A stretch of 64,000 bases of DNA from Microbacterium azadirachtae (GTDB lineage: Bacteria > Actinomycetota > Actinomycetes > Actinomycetales > Microbacteriaceae), in contig NZ_JYIT01000070.1 in assembly GCF_000956545.1 (NCBI RefSeq), positions 22,108-86,107 on the forward strand, in the 5' to 3' direction. Positions 8,130 to 19,404 of this stretch are shown here, one piece after another. Under the pieces are notes generated by a model. That model was not told the DNA's origin. It did not search any database and saw only the letters and a list, made by a program, of their open reading frames with translations. The stretch's first letter is position 1. Each line of letters starts with the position of its first letter. The position numbers and the translations under genes were made by a program.

Positions 8130-8540
8130 TCAGGCGCGACGCGCCCGCATCGCCCTGGTGTGGCCGAGGGCGGGGTCCGCGGCGAGCAGCGCGTACTCCT
8201 CCGATTCCCGGGGCACGAGCGCGACGCGTCCCTCCGCGTCGCTGACCACGCCCCAGCCGTAGCGCTTGCCGAGCGGCGAGGAGCGCAGACAGGCCTGCCC
8301 CTTCGCGAAGAAGGCGGCGCGGGCCTCGGCGTCGGACGGATCGATCCCCCGCCGCAGCGCCCAGGTGGAGAAGATCACGTCGTCCGAGGTGTGCACGAAC
8401 GGGTGCTCCGCGATCAGCCGGTAGTGCAGCGCCGCGATCGTGGGGGCGTCGCCCGACGGCGGCTCCTCCGCGTGATCCGTCGGGCAGTCCTCCGCCACCT
8501 CGATGAACGTGCTCCGGTAGTTCGTGGTGTGCTCGGCCAT
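8130..8540 (-). CDS. DUF6157 family protein
   Basis: A 136-residue soluble protein. The opening TTNYRSTFIEVAEDCPTDHAEEPP and the central HPFVHTSDDVIFSTWALRRGI match the DUF6157 pattern (TFIEVAxDCP ... YTSDDVLF) as I remember it. Function is unknown. The ATG is preceded by GAGCAT at a 6-nt distance, which fits a leaderless start. It converges on the pspC-like gene and diverges from lhr. Confidence 0.8.
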   Translation of the reverse strand: MAEHTTNYRSTFIEVAEDCPTDHAEEPPSGDAPTIAALHYRLIAEHPFVHTSDDVIFSTWALRRGIDPSDAEARAAFFAKGQACLRSSPLGKRYGWGVVSDAEGRVALVPRESEEYALLAADPALGHTRAMRARRA

Positions 8541-8659
8541 GCCCTCATGCTCGCACCGCGCACCGACGCCGGGCGTGAAGTTCCGCGACAGTCCTGCGGC
8601 GGGGTTGCGCCCTGGGCGGATCCGCCCCGAATGTCGGCGGCACCGGGGAAGATGGACGG

Positions 8660-11600
8660 ATGAGCGACACGGCGACCGGCACCGGGCACGAGGTGCTCGA
8701 CCGGTTCACGCCCGCGACGCAGGACTGGTTCCGGGGGGCGTTCACGGCGCCCACGCCGGCGCAGGCGGGCGCCTGGGAGGCCATCTCCGGAGGGCGCAAC
8801 GCCCTCGTCGTCGCGCCGACCGGATCCGGCAAGACGCTGTCCGCCTTCCTCTGGGCCATCGACCGCGTGTTCCGCGAGCGCGTGGCGGAGGCGGGATCCG
8901 CGTCCGCGGCGCCGTCCGCCGCCGGGGCGAAGGGCCGCAGGAAGAACGACGCGGAGCGGACCGGCCGCACCCGGATCCTCTACATCTCGCCGCTCAAGGC
9001 CCTGGGCGTGGACGTCGAGCGCAACCTGCGGTCCCCGCTCATCGGCATCGGCCAGTCCGCCCGGCGCCTCGGCGTCCCGGCACCGGCGGTGACGGTGGGC
9101 GTGCGCTCGGGAGACACGACCTCGTCCGACCGGCGCAGGCTCGTCGTCGATCCGCCGGACATCCTCATCACCACACCCGAATCGCTGTACCTCATGCTTA
9201 CCAGCCGCGCGGGCGACACCCTGCGCGACGTGCACACCGTCATCATCGACGAGGTGCACGCCGTCGCGGCCACCAAGCGCGGCGCCCATCTCGCGGTCAG
9301 CCTGGAACGGCTCGACCAGCTGCGCCGCGCCGCCGGTGCCGAGTCCCCGGTGCAGCGCATCGGGCTCAGCGCGACCGTGCGTCCGATCGACGAGGTGGCC
9401 CGCTTCCTCGGCGGCGCGCAGCCGGTCGAGATCGTGGCGCCGCCCGCGTCGAAGACGTTCGACCTCCAGGTCGTCGTGCCTGTCGAGGACATGCTCAACC
9501 CTCCGCCGCCGCCCGGAACCGACGAGACGCCCCGGCCGTCCGGGGCCGAGCGGATCGACCAGGCGGTCGGCGGAGCGGACGCGTTCGGCGAGAACACCGA
9601 GATGACCGGATCCGTCTGGCCGCACGTGGAGGAGGCGATCGTCGACCGGATCCTGCAGAACCGCTCGACGATCGTGTTCGCGAACTCCCGGCGTCTGGCG
9701 GAGCGGCTCACCGGGCGGCTCAACGAGATCTACAGCGAGCGCCTCGGGCTGGACCTGCCCGCTGCCATGGTCCCCGCGGCCATGATGGCGCAGGCCGGTT
9801 CGACGGCCGGCGCGGATCCAGTGCTCGCCAAAGCGCACCACGGCTCGGTCTCGAAGGAGCAGCGCGCGCTCGTCGAGGAGGAGCTGAAGTCCGGGGTGCT
9901 GCGCTGCGTCGTCGCGACGAGCAGCCTCGAGCTCGGCATCGACATGGGCGCGGTCGACCTGGTGATCCAGGTGGAGGCGCCGCCGTCGGCCGCCTCGGGC
10001 CTGCAGCGCGTGGGGCGCGCCGGCCACCAGGTCGGCGAGATCAGCCGGGCCTCGCTGTTCCCGAAGCACCGCGGCGATGTGCTGCACACCGCGATCGTGA
10101 CCGAGCGCATGCTCGCCGGGCAGATCGAGGCGATCTCCGTGCCGCGCAATCCGCTCGACATCCTCGCCCAGCAGACCGTCGCCGCCTGCGCGCTGGATCC
10201 GCTCGACGTCGAGCAGTGGTTCGACACCGTGCGTCGCAGCGCGCCGTTCGCCGCGCTCCCCCGCTCGGCGTACGAGGCGACCCTCGACCTGCTGGCCGGG
10301 CGCTTCCCCTCCGACGAGTTCGCGGAGCTGCGCCCCCGCCTGGTGTGGGATCGCGATGCGGGCACCCTGACCGGTCGTCCGGGAGCGCAGCGCATCGCGG
10401 TGACGAGCGGCGGGACGATCCCCGACCGCGGCCTGTTCGGCGTGTTCGTCGCGGGCGAGACCACGGGGGCGCGCGTCGGCGAGCTCGACGAGGAGATGGT
10501 GTACGAGTCGCGGGTCGGCGACGTCTTCACGCTCGGCACCACGAGCTGGCGGATCGCCGAGATCACGCACGACCGCGTCAACGTGATCCCCGCGTTCGGA
10601 CAGCCCGGCAAGGTGCCGTTCTGGCACGGCGACGGGCTGGGCCGGCCCTTCGAGCTCGGCGAGGCGCTGGGCGTCTTCAACCGGGAGGTGCACGGCGCGA
10701 CCCCGGAGAAGGCCCGCGAGCGTCTCGCGGCGGCGGGGCTCGACGATCTCGCGCAGGCGAACCTCCTCGCGCATCTGAACGAGCAGAAGGAGTCGACCGG
10801 CACGCTGCCGACCGATCGCGCGCTCACGGTGGAGCGCAGCCGCGACGAGATCGGCGACTGGCGGGTGATCCTGCACTCCCCCTACGGGCAGACCGTGCAC
10901 GCGCCCTGGGCGCTGGCCGTCAACGCCCGCATCCGCGAGCGCCTGGGCGTGGAGGGGTCGGCGGTCGCGAGCGACGACGGCATCATCGTGCGCGTGCCGG
11001 ATGCCGACGCCGAGCCGCCCGGGGCTGAGCTCTTCGTGTTCGATCCCGAGGAGCTCGAGCGGATCGTCACCGACGAGGTCGGCGGGTCCGCCCTGTTCGC
11101 CTCCCGATTCCGCGAGTGCGCGGCGCGGGCGCTGCTCATGCCGCGGATGAACCCGAACCGGCGCACACCCCTCTGGCAGCAGCGGCAGCGTTCTGCCCAG
11201 CTGCTCGAAGTCGCGCGCAAGCACCCGACGTTCCCGATCATCCTGGAGACCCTGCGCGAGGTGCTGCAGGACGTGTACGACCTGCCGTCCCTGCGACGCC
11301 TCGCCACCGGCATCGCCGACCGGCGGATCCGGCTCGTCGAGGTGCAGACCGCGCAGCCGTCGCCGTTCGCCCGCGATCTGCTGTTCGGCTACGTCGGCGC
11401 GTTCATGTACGAGGGCGACTCCCCGCTCGCCGAGCGCCGGGCTGCGGCGCTGTCGGTCGACCCCGCCCTGCTCGGCGAGCTGCTCGGCACGGTCGAGCTG
11501 CGGGAACTGCTGGATCCGGAGGTCATCGCGCAGTTCGAGCGCGAGGCGCAGCGCACGGATCCGGCCCGTCGCGCACGCGGCGTCGAGGGCGTGGCCGATC

Positions 11601-13474
11601 TGCTGCGCCTGCTCGGCCCGCTCGACGCGAGCGAGGTCGCGGCACGGCTGGAAGCGGATCCGGCGTCGGAGTCCGGCCGGTCCACGGAGGGCGTGGCCGC
11701 CGGGCACCTCTCGGCGCTGATCGACGCGCGCCGCGCGATCGAGGTCACGATCGGCGGGGTGCGCCGCACCGCCGCGATCGAGGACGCCGGGCGCCTGCGC
11801 GACGCGCTGGGCGTGCCGCTGCCCGTGGGGATCCCGGTGGCGTTCCTGGAGCCGGTGGCGGATCCTCTCGGCGATCTGGTCGCCCGCCACGCGCGCACGC
11901 ATGGCCCGTTCCTCGGATCCGCGGTCGCCGCCCGGTTCGGGATCGGACCGGCCGTTGTGCGGCAGACGCTGCAGCGGCTCGAGGCCGACGGGCGCGTGAC
12001 GAGCGGGTTCTTCCTGCCCAGCCCAGACCCCTCGTGGGAGGCGGAAGACGCGGAGCCCGATGCCACGAGCGGACGCCGCGCGTCGGCCACCTCGGCCGGG
12101 CCCGACGAGACCGAGTGGTGCGACAGCGAGGTGCTGCGCCGACTGCGGATTCGCTCCCTCGCGGCGATCCGGGGCAGCGTCGAGCCGGTCTCGCCCACCG
12201 CCTTCGCGCGTTTCCTGCCGGAATGGCAGCATCACACCCGCCCGCTCGAGGGCGTGGACGGCGTCGCCGCGGTGATCGAGCAGCTCGCCGGCGTGCCCAT
12301 TCCGGCGAGCGCCTGGGAATCGCTGGTGCTCCCGCAGCGCGTGCGCGACTACACCCCCGCGCTCCTCGACGAGCTGACGAGCTCCGGCGAGATCGTCTGG
12401 GCCGGCCATGGAGCGCTTCCGGGCCGCGACGGCTGGGTGTCGCTGCACCCTGCCGACCTCGCGCCGTTCACCGTGCCCTTCGCCGATGAGGCCCCCGAGG
12501 AGGGGTCCCTCGAGGCGCAGCTGCTCGCCGCCCTCGCCTCGGGAGGCGCCTACTTCGCGGCGCAGCTGCGTGAGGCCACCGGCGCCGAGAACGAGGCCTC
12601 GGTGGTCGAGGCGCTGTGGAACCTGACCTGGACGGGGCACGTGACGAACGACACGTTCGCACCGATCCGGGCGCTGTTGAGCGGTGGCAGCCAGGCGCAC
12701 AAGGTCACCCGCCGGGCCCCGCGCACGCGGACGTTCCGCGGGATGTCGCTTGCGCGCCCGACCTCGACCCCGCGGCCGCTGTCGGTGGGCGGACGGTGGT
12801 CGCTGGTCCCGGAGGCGGAGACGGATCCCGCCCGGCGCGCGACGGTCTCGGCGGGACTGCTGCTCGACCGCTACGGCGTCGTCACCCGCGGATCGGTGCA
12901 GGCCGAGGGCATGCCGGGCGGCTTCGCGCAGGCCTATCGCGTCCTCGCCGGCTTCGAGGAGGCCGGGCACTGCCGCCGCGGCTACGTGATCGAGAAGCTC
13001 GGCGCCGCGCAGTTCGCGGCCTCCGCCACGATCGACAGGCTGCGCACCTTCGCCGGCCTCGCCGATCCGCCGCCGCGCACCGCGCGCACGCTCGCCGCGA
13101 CCGACCCCGCGAGCCCCTACGGCGCCGCGCTCGGCTGGCCCCGGCTGGACGAGGTCTCGCACCGCCCCGGCCGCAAGGCGGGCGCGCTCGTGGTGCTCGT
13201 CGACGGCGCCCTCGTGGTGTATCTGGAGAGGGGCGGCAAGACCGTGCTCGCGTTCTCCGACGACGAGGAGGAGCTGCGCGCGGCGACGGCCGACCTCGCC
13301 GCGACCGCTCGCGCCCGGCGGCTGGAGACCCTCACGGTCGAGAAGGTGAACGGCGAGGGCATGTACGACCGCGGTGCGGACGGATCCGGGCGCGGCCCGG
13401 TGCTCGGCCGGCTGCTGCAGGAGGCCGGCTTCGTCGCGACCCCGCGCGGCTACACCCTGCGCAAGGCGCTGTGA
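8660..13474 (+). CDS. lhr: Lhr-type ATP-dependent DNA helicase
   Basis: A 1604-residue superfamily 2 helicase, near the length of the mycobacterial and E. coli Lhr proteins. The N-terminal core shows FTPATQDWF and PTPAQAGAW (Q motif), APTGSGKT (Walker A, about residue 52), IIDEVHAV (DEVH box, about 196), LSAT (motif III), then TIVFANSRR, VATSSLELGIDMG and QRVGRAGHQ of the second RecA domain. The long C-terminal half fits the Lhr winged-helix and Lhr-CTD region. Lhr translocates 3'-5' on single-stranded DNA in mycobacteria and is linked to DNA damage repair. A GAAGAT hexamer 6 nt before the ATG indicates a leaderless start. nei2 lies two genes downstream. Confidence 0.95.
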   Translation: MSDTATGTGHEVLDRFTPATQDWFRGAFTAPTPAQAGAWEAISGGRNALVVAPTGSGKTLSAFLWAIDRVFRERVAEAGSASAAPSAAGAKGRRKNDAERTGRTRILYISPLKALGVDVERNLRSPLIGIGQSARRLGVPAPAVTVGVRSGDTTSSDRRRLVVDPPDILITTPESLYLMLTSRAGDTLRDVHTVIIDEVHAVAATKRGAHLAVSLERLDQLRRAAGAESPVQRIGLSATVRPIDEVARFLGGAQPVEIVAPPASKTFDLQVVVPVEDMLNPPPPPGTDETPRPSGAERIDQAVGGADAFGENTEMTGSVWPHVEEAIVDRILQNRSTIVFANSRRLAERLTGRLNEIYSERLGLDLPAAMVPAAMMAQAGSTAGADPVLAKAHHGSVSKEQRALVEEELKSGVLRCVVATSSLELGIDMGAVDLVIQVEAPPSAASGLQRVGRAGHQVGEISRASLFPKHRGDVLHTAIVTERMLAGQIEAISVPRNPLDILAQQTVAACALDPLDVEQWFDTVRRSAPFAALPRSAYEATLDLLAGRFPSDEFAELRPRLVWDRDAGTLTGRPGAQRIAVTSGGTIPDRGLFGVFVAGETTGARVGELDEEMVYESRVGDVFTLGTTSWRIAEITHDRVNVIPAFGQPGKVPFWHGDGLGRPFELGEALGVFNREVHGATPEKARERLAAAGLDDLAQANLLAHLNEQKESTGTLPTDRALTVERSRDEIGDWRVILHSPYGQTVHAPWALAVNARIRERLGVEGSAVASDDGIIVRVPDADAEPPGAELFVFDPEELERIVTDEVGGSALFASRFRECAARALLMPRMNPNRRTPLWQQRQRSAQLLEVARKHPTFPIILETLREVLQDVYDLPSLRRLATGIADRRIRLVEVQTAQPSPFARDLLFGYVGAFMYEGDSPLAERRAAALSVDPALLGELLGTVELRELLDPEVIAQFEREAQRTDPARRARGVEGVADLLRLLGPLDASEVAARLEADPASESGRSTEGVAAGHLSALIDARRAIEVTIGGVRRTAAIEDAGRLRDALGVPLPVGIPVAFLEPVADPLGDLVARHARTHGPFLGSAVAARFGIGPAVVRQTLQRLEADGRVTSGFFLPSPDPSWEAEDAEPDATSGRRASATSAGPDETEWCDSEVLRRLRIRSLAAIRGSVEPVSPTAFARFLPEWQHHTRPLEGVDGVAAVIEQLAGVPIPASAWESLVLPQRVRDYTPALLDELTSSGEIVWAGHGALPGRDGWVSLHPADLAPFTVPFADEAPEEGSLEAQLLAALASGGAYFAAQLREATGAENEASVVEALWNLTWTGHVTNDTFAPIRALLSGGSQAHKVTRRAPRTRTFRGMSLARPTSTPRPLSVGGRWSLVPEAETDPARRATVSAGLLLDRYGVVTRGSVQAEGMPGGFAQAYRVLAGFEEAGHCRRGYVIEKLGAAQFAASATIDRLRTFAGLADPPPRTARTLAATDPASPYGAALGWPRLDEVSHRPGRKAGALVVLVDGALVVYLERGGKTVLAFSDDEEELRAATADLAATARARRLETLTVEKVNGEGMYDRGADGSGRGPVLGRLLQEAGFVATPRGYTLRKAL

Positions 13475-13514
13475 CGGCGCCCGTGCGCAGGAACGCCGCG
13501 CATACGCTGGGGAC

Positions 13515-14279
13515 ATGATCCGCGAGTTCGCCGCCGGCGTCGGCACGCTGCTGCGCGGGTTCGGTCTGTGGCGCACCCGCCCGCGTCTGCTCGCGCTCGG
13601 GCTGATCCCGGCCGTGATCGCCTTTCTCGTGCTCGCCGCCCTCCTGATCCCGCTCGGATTGTCGCTGGGCGGGATCACCGCATGGATGACGCCGTTCGCC
13701 GACGGCTGGATCGCCGGCTGGCGTGACGCCCTGCGCGTCGCGCTCGGCATCGTGCTGTTCGTGGCGGGCGCGGTGCTGTCCGGCCTGGTCTTCACGGCGC
13801 TCACGCTCACGATCGGCGACCCGTTCTATCAGCGCATCTGGCGCGAGGTAGAGCGCGAGCTGGGCGGCCCCGAGCCCACGGGGGAGACGGGCTTCTGGTC
13901 CACCGTCGGCGAGGGCCTGCGCCTCATCGTGCTCGGCGCCCTGGTCGCGCTGCTCACCCTGGTGCTGGGTCTCGTCCCGGTCGTCGGCGGCGTGCTCGCC
14001 ACCGTCGTGGGCGTGCTGCTCTCCGGGCGCCTGCTGGCGCGGGAGCTCACGGGCCGGGCCTTCGACGCCCGCGGCCTGAGCGGCGACGACCGCGCACGGC
14101 TGCTCGCGTCCGGACGCGCGCGGGTGCTCGGCTTCGGCGTGGCCGCACAGCTGTGCTTCCTGGTGCCGCTGGGCGCCGTCGTCACGATGCCCGCCGCCGT
14201 CGCCGGATCCACGATGCTCGCCCGCGCACTCTCGGACCGCGCGGCGGATGTCGCGACGGAGGCGGCGCGCCATGCCTGA
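13515..14279 (+). CDS. EI24 domain (CysZ-like) membrane protein
   Basis: A 254-residue integral membrane protein. Hydrophobic segments lie at about residues 24-60, 75-100, 130-170 and 205-230, and the middle motif TIGDPFYQRIWREVE is typical of the EI24/CysZ family (PF07264). CysZ imports sulfate in proteobacteria, but the actinobacterial members are mostly uncharacterised. TACGCT ends 6 nt before the chosen ATG (leaderless). The end overlaps the nei2 start by 8 bp, so the two are translationally coupled. Confidence 0.85.
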   Translation: MIREFAAGVGTLLRGFGLWRTRPRLLALGLIPAVIAFLVLAALLIPLGLSLGGITAWMTPFADGWIAGWRDALRVALGIVLFVAGAVLSGLVFTALTLTIGDPFYQRIWREVERELGGPEPTGETGFWSTVGEGLRLIVLGALVALLTLVLGLVPVVGGVLATVVGVLLSGRLLARELTGRAFDARGLSGDDRARLLASGRARVLGFGVAAQLCFLVPLGAVVTMPAAVAGSTMLARALSDRAADVATEAARHA

Positions 14280-15045
14280 GGGCGACACCGTCTACCGGGT
14301 GGCGCACCGCCTGGACCGTGCGCTGCGCGGCGGCACGATCACCCGTTTCGACCTGCGCGTGCCCGAGCTCGCGAACGCCGATCTGACCGGATCCGTCGTG
14401 CACGGCGTGGTTCCCCGCGGCAAGCACATCCTCATGCGCATCGGTGCGCACACGCTGCGTTCGCATCTGCGCATGGACGGCGCCTGGCACCTGTACCGGC
14501 CCGGGGAGCGCTGGCGGGCGCCCGCGCACACGGCCCGCGCGATCGTCGGCACCGCCGATGTCGAGGCGGTCGGCTTCGAAGTGTCGATGCTCACCCTCGT
14601 GCCGACCACGGAGGAGGCCTCGCTCGTCTCGCACCTGGGACCGGATCCGCTGAGCGACGACTGGGATCCGGCGGAGGCCGCGCGACGGGTCGGTTCGGAT
14701 CCGCGACCGATCCACGTCGCGCTGCTCGATCAGCGCAACGTCGCCGGTTTCGGCAACGAGTACGCGGCGGAGCTGCTGTTCCTGCGCGGCGTGCTGCCCA
14801 CGCGCCCGGCGACCGAGGTGGATGCGGCGGCGCTCCTCGATCTCGGAGCGCGCACCATCCGCGCCAACCGCGACCGGATCGACCGCACGTTCACCGGCGT
14901 CGCCCTCCGCGGCCGGACCACCTGGGTCTACGGGCGAGGGCGGCGCCCCTGCCGCCGCTGCGGCACGCTCATCCGGACGGGCGAGCTGGGCGCCGACCCT
15001 ACCGAGGAACGCCGCACCTTCTGGTGCCCGCGCTGCCAGCGCTGA
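14272..15045 (+). CDS. nei: Fpg/Nei family DNA glycosylase/AP lyase (Nei2-like)
   Basis: A 257-residue base-excision repair enzyme for oxidised bases. It opens MPEGDTVYRVAHRL: Pro2 is the catalytic amine and Glu3 the acid. GKHILMRI and the H2TH region (LLDQRNVAGFGNEYAAELLFLRG) follow. The C-terminal zinc finger is CRRCGTLI ... FWCPRCQR. It is closer to endonuclease VIII (Nei2) than to Fpg. In Mycobacterium tuberculosis lhr and nei are also neighbours, so the linkage is conserved. The ATG lies inside the EI24 gene end. Confidence 0.92.
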   Translation: MPEGDTVYRVAHRLDRALRGGTITRFDLRVPELANADLTGSVVHGVVPRGKHILMRIGAHTLRSHLRMDGAWHLYRPGERWRAPAHTARAIVGTADVEAVGFEVSMLTLVPTTEEASLVSHLGPDPLSDDWDPAEAARRVGSDPRPIHVALLDQRNVAGFGNEYAAELLFLRGVLPTRPATEVDAAALLDLGARTIRANRDRIDRTFTGVALRGRTTWVYGRGRRPCRRCGTLIRTGELGADPTEERRTFWCPRCQR

Positions 15046-15073
15046 CGCCCGGGCCACGCCCCCTCCTCCCTGC

Positions 15074-15130
15074 TCGCTGGTCGCGATTGGCGGGTTTCCG
15101 CGGCACAAAGCCGCAGTCCGCGACCAGCGA
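15074..15130. terminator. Inverted repeat after nei2
   Basis: A perfect 12-bp stem (15074-15085 with 15119-15130; TCGCTGGTCGCG) encloses an imperfect inner part with CCGCGGC/GCCGC pairing. It is the first of two hairpins between the convergent nei2 and beta-helix genes. Confidence 0.6.
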
Positions 15131-15138
15131 ACCGCCCC

Positions 15139-15179
15139 CTCCGCCGGGAACGAGAGGACCCTCTCCGCCGGGAACGAGA
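15139..15179. repeat. Two direct copies of a 17-bp word
   Basis: CTCCGCCGGGAACGAGA occurs at 15139-15155 and 15163-15179, with starts 24 bp apart, between two terminator hairpins. No further copy was noticed in the window. Confidence 0.7.
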
Positions 15180-15214
15180 AGACGCGCACCTCCCCGGAGG
15201 AGATGCGCGTCTTC
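15178..15214. terminator. Bidirectional hairpin between convergent genes
   Basis: Arms 15178-15188 and 15204-15214 (GAAGACGCGCA / TGCGCGTCTTC) are perfect over 11 bp, with an inner CTCC/GGAG pairing. It lies 25 bp past the minus-strand gene stop and can serve both directions. Confidence 0.8.
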
Positions 15215-15238
15215 GGTGCGGCCCGCGGGCCGCGGCGT

Positions 15239-15646
15239 TCAGGCCGCGAGCCAGAGGCCCTTGCGGTCGGTGTCCAGATTCATGCCGGCGGCGACGGTCT
15301 CGTCATCGCCGATCTTCGCACCGCGCGCGATGTGCGCGCCGGTGCCGATCTCGGTGCGCACGCCGATCGTGGCGCCATCCCCGATCACGGCGCCCTGCCC
15401 GATGTGGGCATGGGCCTCGATCCGGGCGTTGACGCCCACGATCGCCTCGGGCTCGATCCAGGCGCCGCGCGCGACATGCGCGCCGGCCCCGACCTTCGCA
15501 CCCGGTTCGACATAGGCGCCGGCCTCCACGACCGCCTGCGGGTGCACCTTGGCACCGTGCGCGATCAGACCACGACCGTTGGCGTGCTTGCGGTAGCGCA
15601 GCGTGCCTCCACGGCCGTCCTCGATGTCGACGTAGTTCTTACCCAC
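15239..15646 (-). CDS. Left-handed beta-helix (hexapeptide-repeat) protein
   Basis: A 135-residue protein. From about residue 30 to 115 it is a run of hexapeptide repeats ([IVA]-G-x-x-x pattern: GAKVHPQAVVEAGAYVEPGAKVGAGAHVARGAWIEPEA..., about 14 turns' worth), as in bacterial acyltransferases. It lacks the loops and C-terminal helix of a normal transferase, so a structural or trimeric scaffold role is possible. GTG start with GGGAGG five bases upstream. It contains no catalytic residue I can assign. Confidence 0.75.
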   Translation of the reverse strand: MGKNYVDIEDGRGGTLRYRKHANGRGLIAHGAKVHPQAVVEAGAYVEPGAKVGAGAHVARGAWIEPEAIVGVNARIEAHAHIGQGAVIGDGATIGVRTEIGTGAHIARGAKIGDDETVAAGMNLDTDRKGLWLAA

Positions 15647-15788
15647 GAAAACCTCCCGTGCCCGGGACTTTCCCCGGATACATCTGCAACCTCGCGCGCG
15701 TCGGATCTATTCCCGCGCACGCATTTCGCGCGTGTCGGGTCCGGACCGCCGCGCGATGGTCGGACCGCCGCTGCCACGGCCGCGCCGG

Positions 15789-15794
15789 TACGCT
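15789..15794 (+). promoter_or_regulatory. -10 element of a leaderless promoter (LysR-like ligand domain gene)
   Basis: TACGCT, then GAACGC, then the ATG. The 6-nt spacing defines both promoter and start codon. Confidence 0.65.
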
Positions 15795-15800
15795 GAACGC

Positions 15801-16580
15801 ATGAGCAGGCGAGGCGGTTCCGGCGGACGCAAACCCGCGGTGCGCTCCGCCAAGGGCGGCGCCCGCAGCACCGCCGGCGGCCGGAACGCCGCGAAGACCG
15901 GCAAGGGCGCACCCAAGAGCGCGTCGCAACGGCCCGCGAAGAAGGCCGAGAAGGTCGTCTTCGACGCCCCTCCCGTCGTGCCCGAGGAGCCCCGCACCCT
16001 GCGCCTCGGCGCGGTGCCCGGCGCGACGCCCGGGCGCTGGATCGACACCTGGAACACCCGGATGCCGAATGTCACGCTCGAACTCGTGCCGATCCCGTTC
16101 GCCCGACAGCGCGCCGCGCTGACCGAGGGCGGGATCGATCTCGCCCTCGTGCGCGCCCCGTTCGACGACGACGGCATGCATGCGATCCCTCTCTACGAGG
16201 AGCTTCCCGTGGTGATCGCCTCGGCCGACTCGCACCTGCTCGCCGCCGACGAGCTGGTTCCTGCCGATCTCGAGGGCGAGACGCTGCTGACGACCGCGGA
16301 GGACGTGCTGGGCGTGCTGGCCCTGCCGACGACGCCGTCCGCGATCCCGCCCCTCGACACCATCGAGAACGCGGTGGAGACGGTCGCCGCCGGCGTCGGG
16401 ATCCTCGTCGCCCCCATGTCGCTGGCGCGCCTGCACCACCGCAAGGACGTCGAATACCGGATCCTGCGCGACGCGCCCGTCTCTCCCGTGCTGCTGGCCT
16501 GGCCGAAGGGGGCGACGACCCCCGACATCGAGGCCTTCGTCGGCGTCGTCCGCGGCCGCACCGCGAACTCCTCGCGCTGA
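15801..16580 (+). CDS. LysR-type substrate-binding domain protein with basic tail, no HTH
   Basis: A 259-residue protein. Residues ~65-250 fit the LysR effector-binding domain (two Rossmann-like lobes): LRLGAVPGATPGRWIDTW, IDLALVRAP, LPVVIASADSHLLA, and ENAVETVAAGVGILVAPMSLA. The usual ~60-residue winged-helix DNA-binding domain is absent. In its place the first ~50 residues are disordered and rich in Lys, Arg, Ser, Gly and Ala (RKPAVRSAKGGARS..., RPAKKAEK), like a histone H1 tail. It could bind DNA non-specifically, or act as a ligand sensor or decoy. Leaderless start with TACGCT at 6 nt. Confidence 0.8.
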   Translation: MSRRGGSGGRKPAVRSAKGGARSTAGGRNAAKTGKGAPKSASQRPAKKAEKVVFDAPPVVPEEPRTLRLGAVPGATPGRWIDTWNTRMPNVTLELVPIPFARQRAALTEGGIDLALVRAPFDDDGMHAIPLYEELPVVIASADSHLLAADELVPADLEGETLLTTAEDVLGVLALPTTPSAIPPLDTIENAVETVAAGVGILVAPMSLARLHHRKDVEYRILRDAPVSPVLLAWPKGATTPDIEAFVGVVRGRTANSSR

Positions 16581-16629
16581 TCCCGCGCTCACCTCGCTCC
16601 TCTCACCGTCCTCCGCGCGGCCCCCGCGC

Positions 16630-16771
16630 CGTTGTGCAGGGAGGCCGCGCGTTATGCAGGGCCGGCGGCCGTGGTGCGCCATCGGCGAACCGTCGTTCCG
16701 CGGTCTTCCGCGCCGGTCCCCCGGCACCGACCGCTCCCTCCCTGCACAACGCGAGCGCTCCCTGCACAACG
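16630..16771. repeat. Inverted pairs of a CGTTGTGCAGG element
   Basis: CGTTGTGCAGGGAG begins at 16630 and a near copy, CGTTATGCAGGG, at 16650. On the other strand CTCCCTGCACAACG occurs at 16738-16751 and 16758-16771. Both pairs have exactly 20-bp spacing. The left pair can pair with the right pair over about 36 bp, enclosing a ~72-nt loop. The element fills the 240-bp gap between two convergent genes; a third degenerate copy may lie at 16670. It may be a terminator, a REP-like element or a dimer-binding site. Confidence 0.75.
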
Positions 16772-16820
16772 GCCGGCACCCGGCGAGGCCCCGGCAGCGG
16801 CCCGGGCCTCGCCGCGCGGG

Positions 16821-19388
<2,568 letters not shown>

Positions 19389-19404
19389 TTCGCTTCCTCT
19401 CAAA

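Noticed and set aside
8414..13810. A ~1800-codon open frame antisense to lhr, and similar long antisense frames over clpC (17016-19409) and the lipid synthase (48195-50444)
   Set aside because: They mirror the GC-skewed third positions of the real genes, have Arg/Gly/His-rich composition with no domain, and cross gene boundaries.
16630..16771. Possible CRISPR-like array
   Set aside because: Only four copies in inverted pairs with 20-bp periodicity, no spacer series and no cas genes.
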